Of a stretch of 64,000 nucleotides of DNA, positions 61,945 to 64,000 are shown one piece after another. Source of the stretch: Lactarius indigo (lineage: Eukaryota > Basidiomycota > Agaricomycetes > Russulales > Russulaceae). Position 1 is the first letter of the stretch; each line of letters starts with the position of its first letter. A program made the position numbers and the translations under genes. The stretch is from contig JAFKAC010000016.1 in the NCBI GenBank assembly GCA_025766275.1, forward strand, positions 496,001 to 560,000, read 5' to 3'. The notes below the pieces were generated by a model. It worked only from the letters and a program-made list of their open reading frames with translations. It ran no database searches and was not told the origin of the DNA.

Positions 61945-63980
61945 AGGTCTTGGAGTATGAGGTCCTTCACCTCATCTGTGCTATTGGCTACCTGTGTGAG
62001 CCATTCCTTCGCCTGCTCTCCGGCCGTCTTTGTGCTTGCTGCGTTGATTTGGGGCGCGGGTGTTACGCTCGGCGCTGGCGACATGTATCCTGGCAGCGAA
62101 GGTGCATACTGCAAGGGTGCGTATTGTGACACGGGTCCTTGGGGGTACCCGGTGGTTTCGGTCATCCGGCTGCTGGACGGAGCGGCCGGCCATTGTTGCT
62201 GGGTGCATGGGTGTGGGCAGTTTCGTGAGAGGTGTCCTGGAGCGTGACAATTATAACAGAGGACGTTCCTTAAGTCCCTTCGGGATCCTCCCCTTCCTCG
62301 TCCTCTAGCTCCGGGTCCTCCTCACGGCGGGAATGGTGGCGCGGGCCAGTTGTGATGCGGTAGTTTGTTGAAATCGATGTCTTCGGATCCTGCCAGTCTC
62401 ACCTTAGCACGGTCGGCCGAAGTGTCCATTGCCCAGGGGTTTGTTTGTGGTAGGTTTTGCGGAAGTGCCCATCCTGCGTTGCCGCTTTGTTTCTTTGGCT
62501 GCGTCGTCGTGTTTTTGTACTCGTTGAGCCTCGCTTTGAGGTGTATGTAGTTCTTCTGTCGCTTCAGGACAGCTCTTTTCCAGTCGTCGAACGTGACAGG
62601 GTCATCGAACTGGAACGCATTTTTGAAAAGTTCCTTGGGCAAACCCGATGTAAAAAGGTCAATGGTTTGCGGTTCGTTGAGGCGATAGTGAGCCTTCCGC
62701 ACGAGCTGTTCAAAGTCATTGACGTACTTGTCAATATCCTCGCCCGTCATCTTAAGGCCTTTGCGTAGTATTGCTTGGGCTTGCTCTCGTTCTAACGTGT
62801 TTTCGAAGCGCTGGCTGAAGCCGTCGGCAACGGCCTCCCAGAGCGCTGGAGTATAGGGGCTGATCCCTCGTTGTATTTGTCGATTTAACCAGTTCAGGAA
62901 GGATAGTACCCATTTGCTGACTGCCCCGCCTTTGATGTAGGATAGGAACAGGAGGCATCTCCTGTAGTCATTTCGCATGATGGGGGCGTCCAAATTCATG
63001 CCCCAATAGACATGCCACTGTGTCAGGAATTGATCGATTTTGAGTCTGTCTCCATTGAAAATGGAAGGTGGCTCGCTGGTGAGTTTTTCGCTATGATGTC
63101 CTCCTCCTCCTCCTCCGGTGTCCCCTCCTCCTCCTCCACCTCCACCTCCTCCGCCCCCTCCTGGCGGTCCGCTGGGTGGTCCTCGCGGTGGTTCAGCTCT
63201 TCGTATGTCAAAGGGGACTCCTCCTCCTGGTGGCGGTGGTGGGTCTCCACTGGGTCCGCTCACTCCTGGAGGTAGTTCCAGTGGGATGGGTCTCCCTGAC
63301 GGTGGGTCTCCCCGGTCAGATCCTATTGCTCGAAATATTGCGGCGTCGTCGGCCGTCATTCGTCTTCCGGTGTCTGGGTGGATGGGCATGAGTATTTCTC
63401 TTGCCTCTGCTCGTATAGCGTGTGATTCTTCGAGCACCACTTCTTCCATAGCTTGCGTGATAGTTGCCATGATGGCTGGCGATCGAATGTGAATTGGCTC
63501 TGGTTCTGTGATATGTGCGGACTCAGCTCGTTCGAGAAGGAGATCTTGTATTGCTCCTCCGCTAGTCTCCGTGTGTTCCGGCTCTCGCCCTCCGTCTTCT
63601 TGGCTTTGTCCTTCTTCTTCTGACACTACTTCTCCGGTAGAGTGTTCTCTTACTTGCCCATCAATAGGACCCCAATCGGCTCGACTATTGAGTTCTCGTG
63701 CGTCGATATCGCACTGATACCTGGGTCCTGCTGGCCACACTGCGTCCCACTGAGATTCTATGGGGTTCCATGTAACCTCTACCCAGCACAAGTGATCGAA
63801 GTTGAACTCAACTGGGCGGAACCTGGTCGGTCCGTTGAATTCTACAAAGTATCCGGTTTCTTCTTGTCTTTCCCTCCAGCTGGCAGCTTGTAAAAAGCGC
63901 GTGGGGACGTTGCGTTCTCCTCTTCTTGGGAGCGAATAAGGACGGAAGCTCGTCCACTGATCTCTTGTTGTTACGGCCAC
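61914..63980 (-). pseudogene. gag: Gy2-H gag with one TGA
   Basis: A frame of 689 codons including stop, opening with GTG in ATC-GTG-G. The same amino-terminal domain as Gy2-G (TRDQWTSFRPYSL, GYFVEFNGP, RFRPVEFNFDHLCWVEV); first ATG at codon 171. Gly/Pro tract, capsid (QWHVYWGMNLDAP), then TGA at 62322-62324 (Arg in Gy2-G) just ahead of the Arg/Gly patch and CCHC knuckle (CYNCHAPGHLSRNC). The slip heptamer GGGTTTT is at 61926-61932 (minus strand). Confidence 0.88.
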
Positions 63981-63986
63981 GATGGT

Positions 63987-63997
63987 ATCTTGGTCTT
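63987..63997 (-). promoter_or_regulatory. Gy2-H primer-binding site (self-priming)
   Basis: AAGACCAAGAT on the minus strand, two bases from the LTR border at 64000. It complements the predicted RNA start 11-mer in the 3' LTR (56871-56881). Confidence 0.72.
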
Positions 63998-64000
63998 AAT

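Larger units (their letters stand above)
56647..64000 (-). mobile_element. Gy2-H, Ty3/gypsy element in helicase motif I (5' LTR outside window)
   Basis: Contains the 3' LTR, pol-ORF3, gag and primer site; the window stops on the first base of the 5' LTR. The expected TSD is GTAGG (56642-56646). Gag has one TGA, pol one, and ORF3 one, each in place of Arg or at a CpG-compatible site. Confidence 0.92.

Overview
This window looks like transposon-packed nuclear DNA of a basidiomycete fungus, most likely an Agaricomycete. The evidence is chromodomain Ty3/gypsy elements, a Ty1/copia element, a DUF6589-type gene and a RecQ-like helicase gene with ~45-55 bp introns. I see no rRNA, tRNA or CRISPR. Almost every base belongs to a nested set of insertions. 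Most borders are supported by target-site duplications (TSDs), and four of the insertions were checked by interrupted reading frames that rejoin when the insert plus one TSD is subtracted.

Host layer. A DUF6589-like pseudogene (+ strand, 2830-3569 and 11441-12239) faces a RecQ-like DEAH helicase pseudogene (- strand). The helicase is scattered over 12371-14254, 22498-22526 and 56537-56646.

Layout. 1-2767: 5' part of gypsy Gy1-A (- strand), inserted in a Gy2-type LTR whose end remains at 2768-2829. 3570-11440: Gy1-B (+, TSD CTTCT) inside the DUF6589 gene. 14255-22497: Copia-K (+, TSD ATCGA) inside the helicase, itself cut by a solo LTR (17661-18463, TSD CCACC). 22527-56536: a hAT-like non-autonomous DNA transposon (20-bp inverted ends, 8-bp TSD GCGACATA), about 1.5 kb of own sequence swollen to 34 kb. 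It contains solo LTR Gy1-J (TSD CACAG), which contains Gy2-D (23640-55545, TSD CTAGC). Gy2-D contains a solo Gy2 LTR (23759-24211, GCATG), a solo Gy4 LTR (27664-28473), Gy3-C (29063-36991, TTTGC) and Gy1-F (37813-52724, -, GAAGC). Gy1-F contains Gy2-G (38179-45903, -). 56647-64000: Gy2-H (-), entering the helicase beside its Walker A motif; the window ends on the first base of its 5' LTR.

How the elements work. The gypsy elements encode Gag, then Pol in the -1 frame (protease, reverse transcriptase, RNase H, integrase, chromodomain), then an extra third coding region (ORF3). ORF3 has a conserved core, a predicted coiled coil and, in Gy1 and Gy3, an array of zinc knuckles. ORF3 is in frame with pol in Gy2 and Gy3, and in a separate -1 frame in Gy1. 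Three features recur in every gypsy family with internal sequence: an 11-nt match between the predicted 5' end of the RNA and the site just after the 5' LTR (self-priming as in Tf1/sushi elements); a conserved Gag amino-terminal domain with no AUG but a GUG in strong context; and a GGRTTTT heptamer before the Gag stop.

Condition. Gy1-F, Gy2-G, Gy1-B and Copia-K have nearly identical LTRs and are young. Nearly all nonsense codons are TGA, and those that can be compared sit where relatives have an arginine codon. Most LTR differences are CpG transitions. This points to cytosine-methylation decay. No element in the window is fully intact, but Gy1-F pol and ORF3, the Gag of Gy2-G and the Gag of Gy3-C are open.
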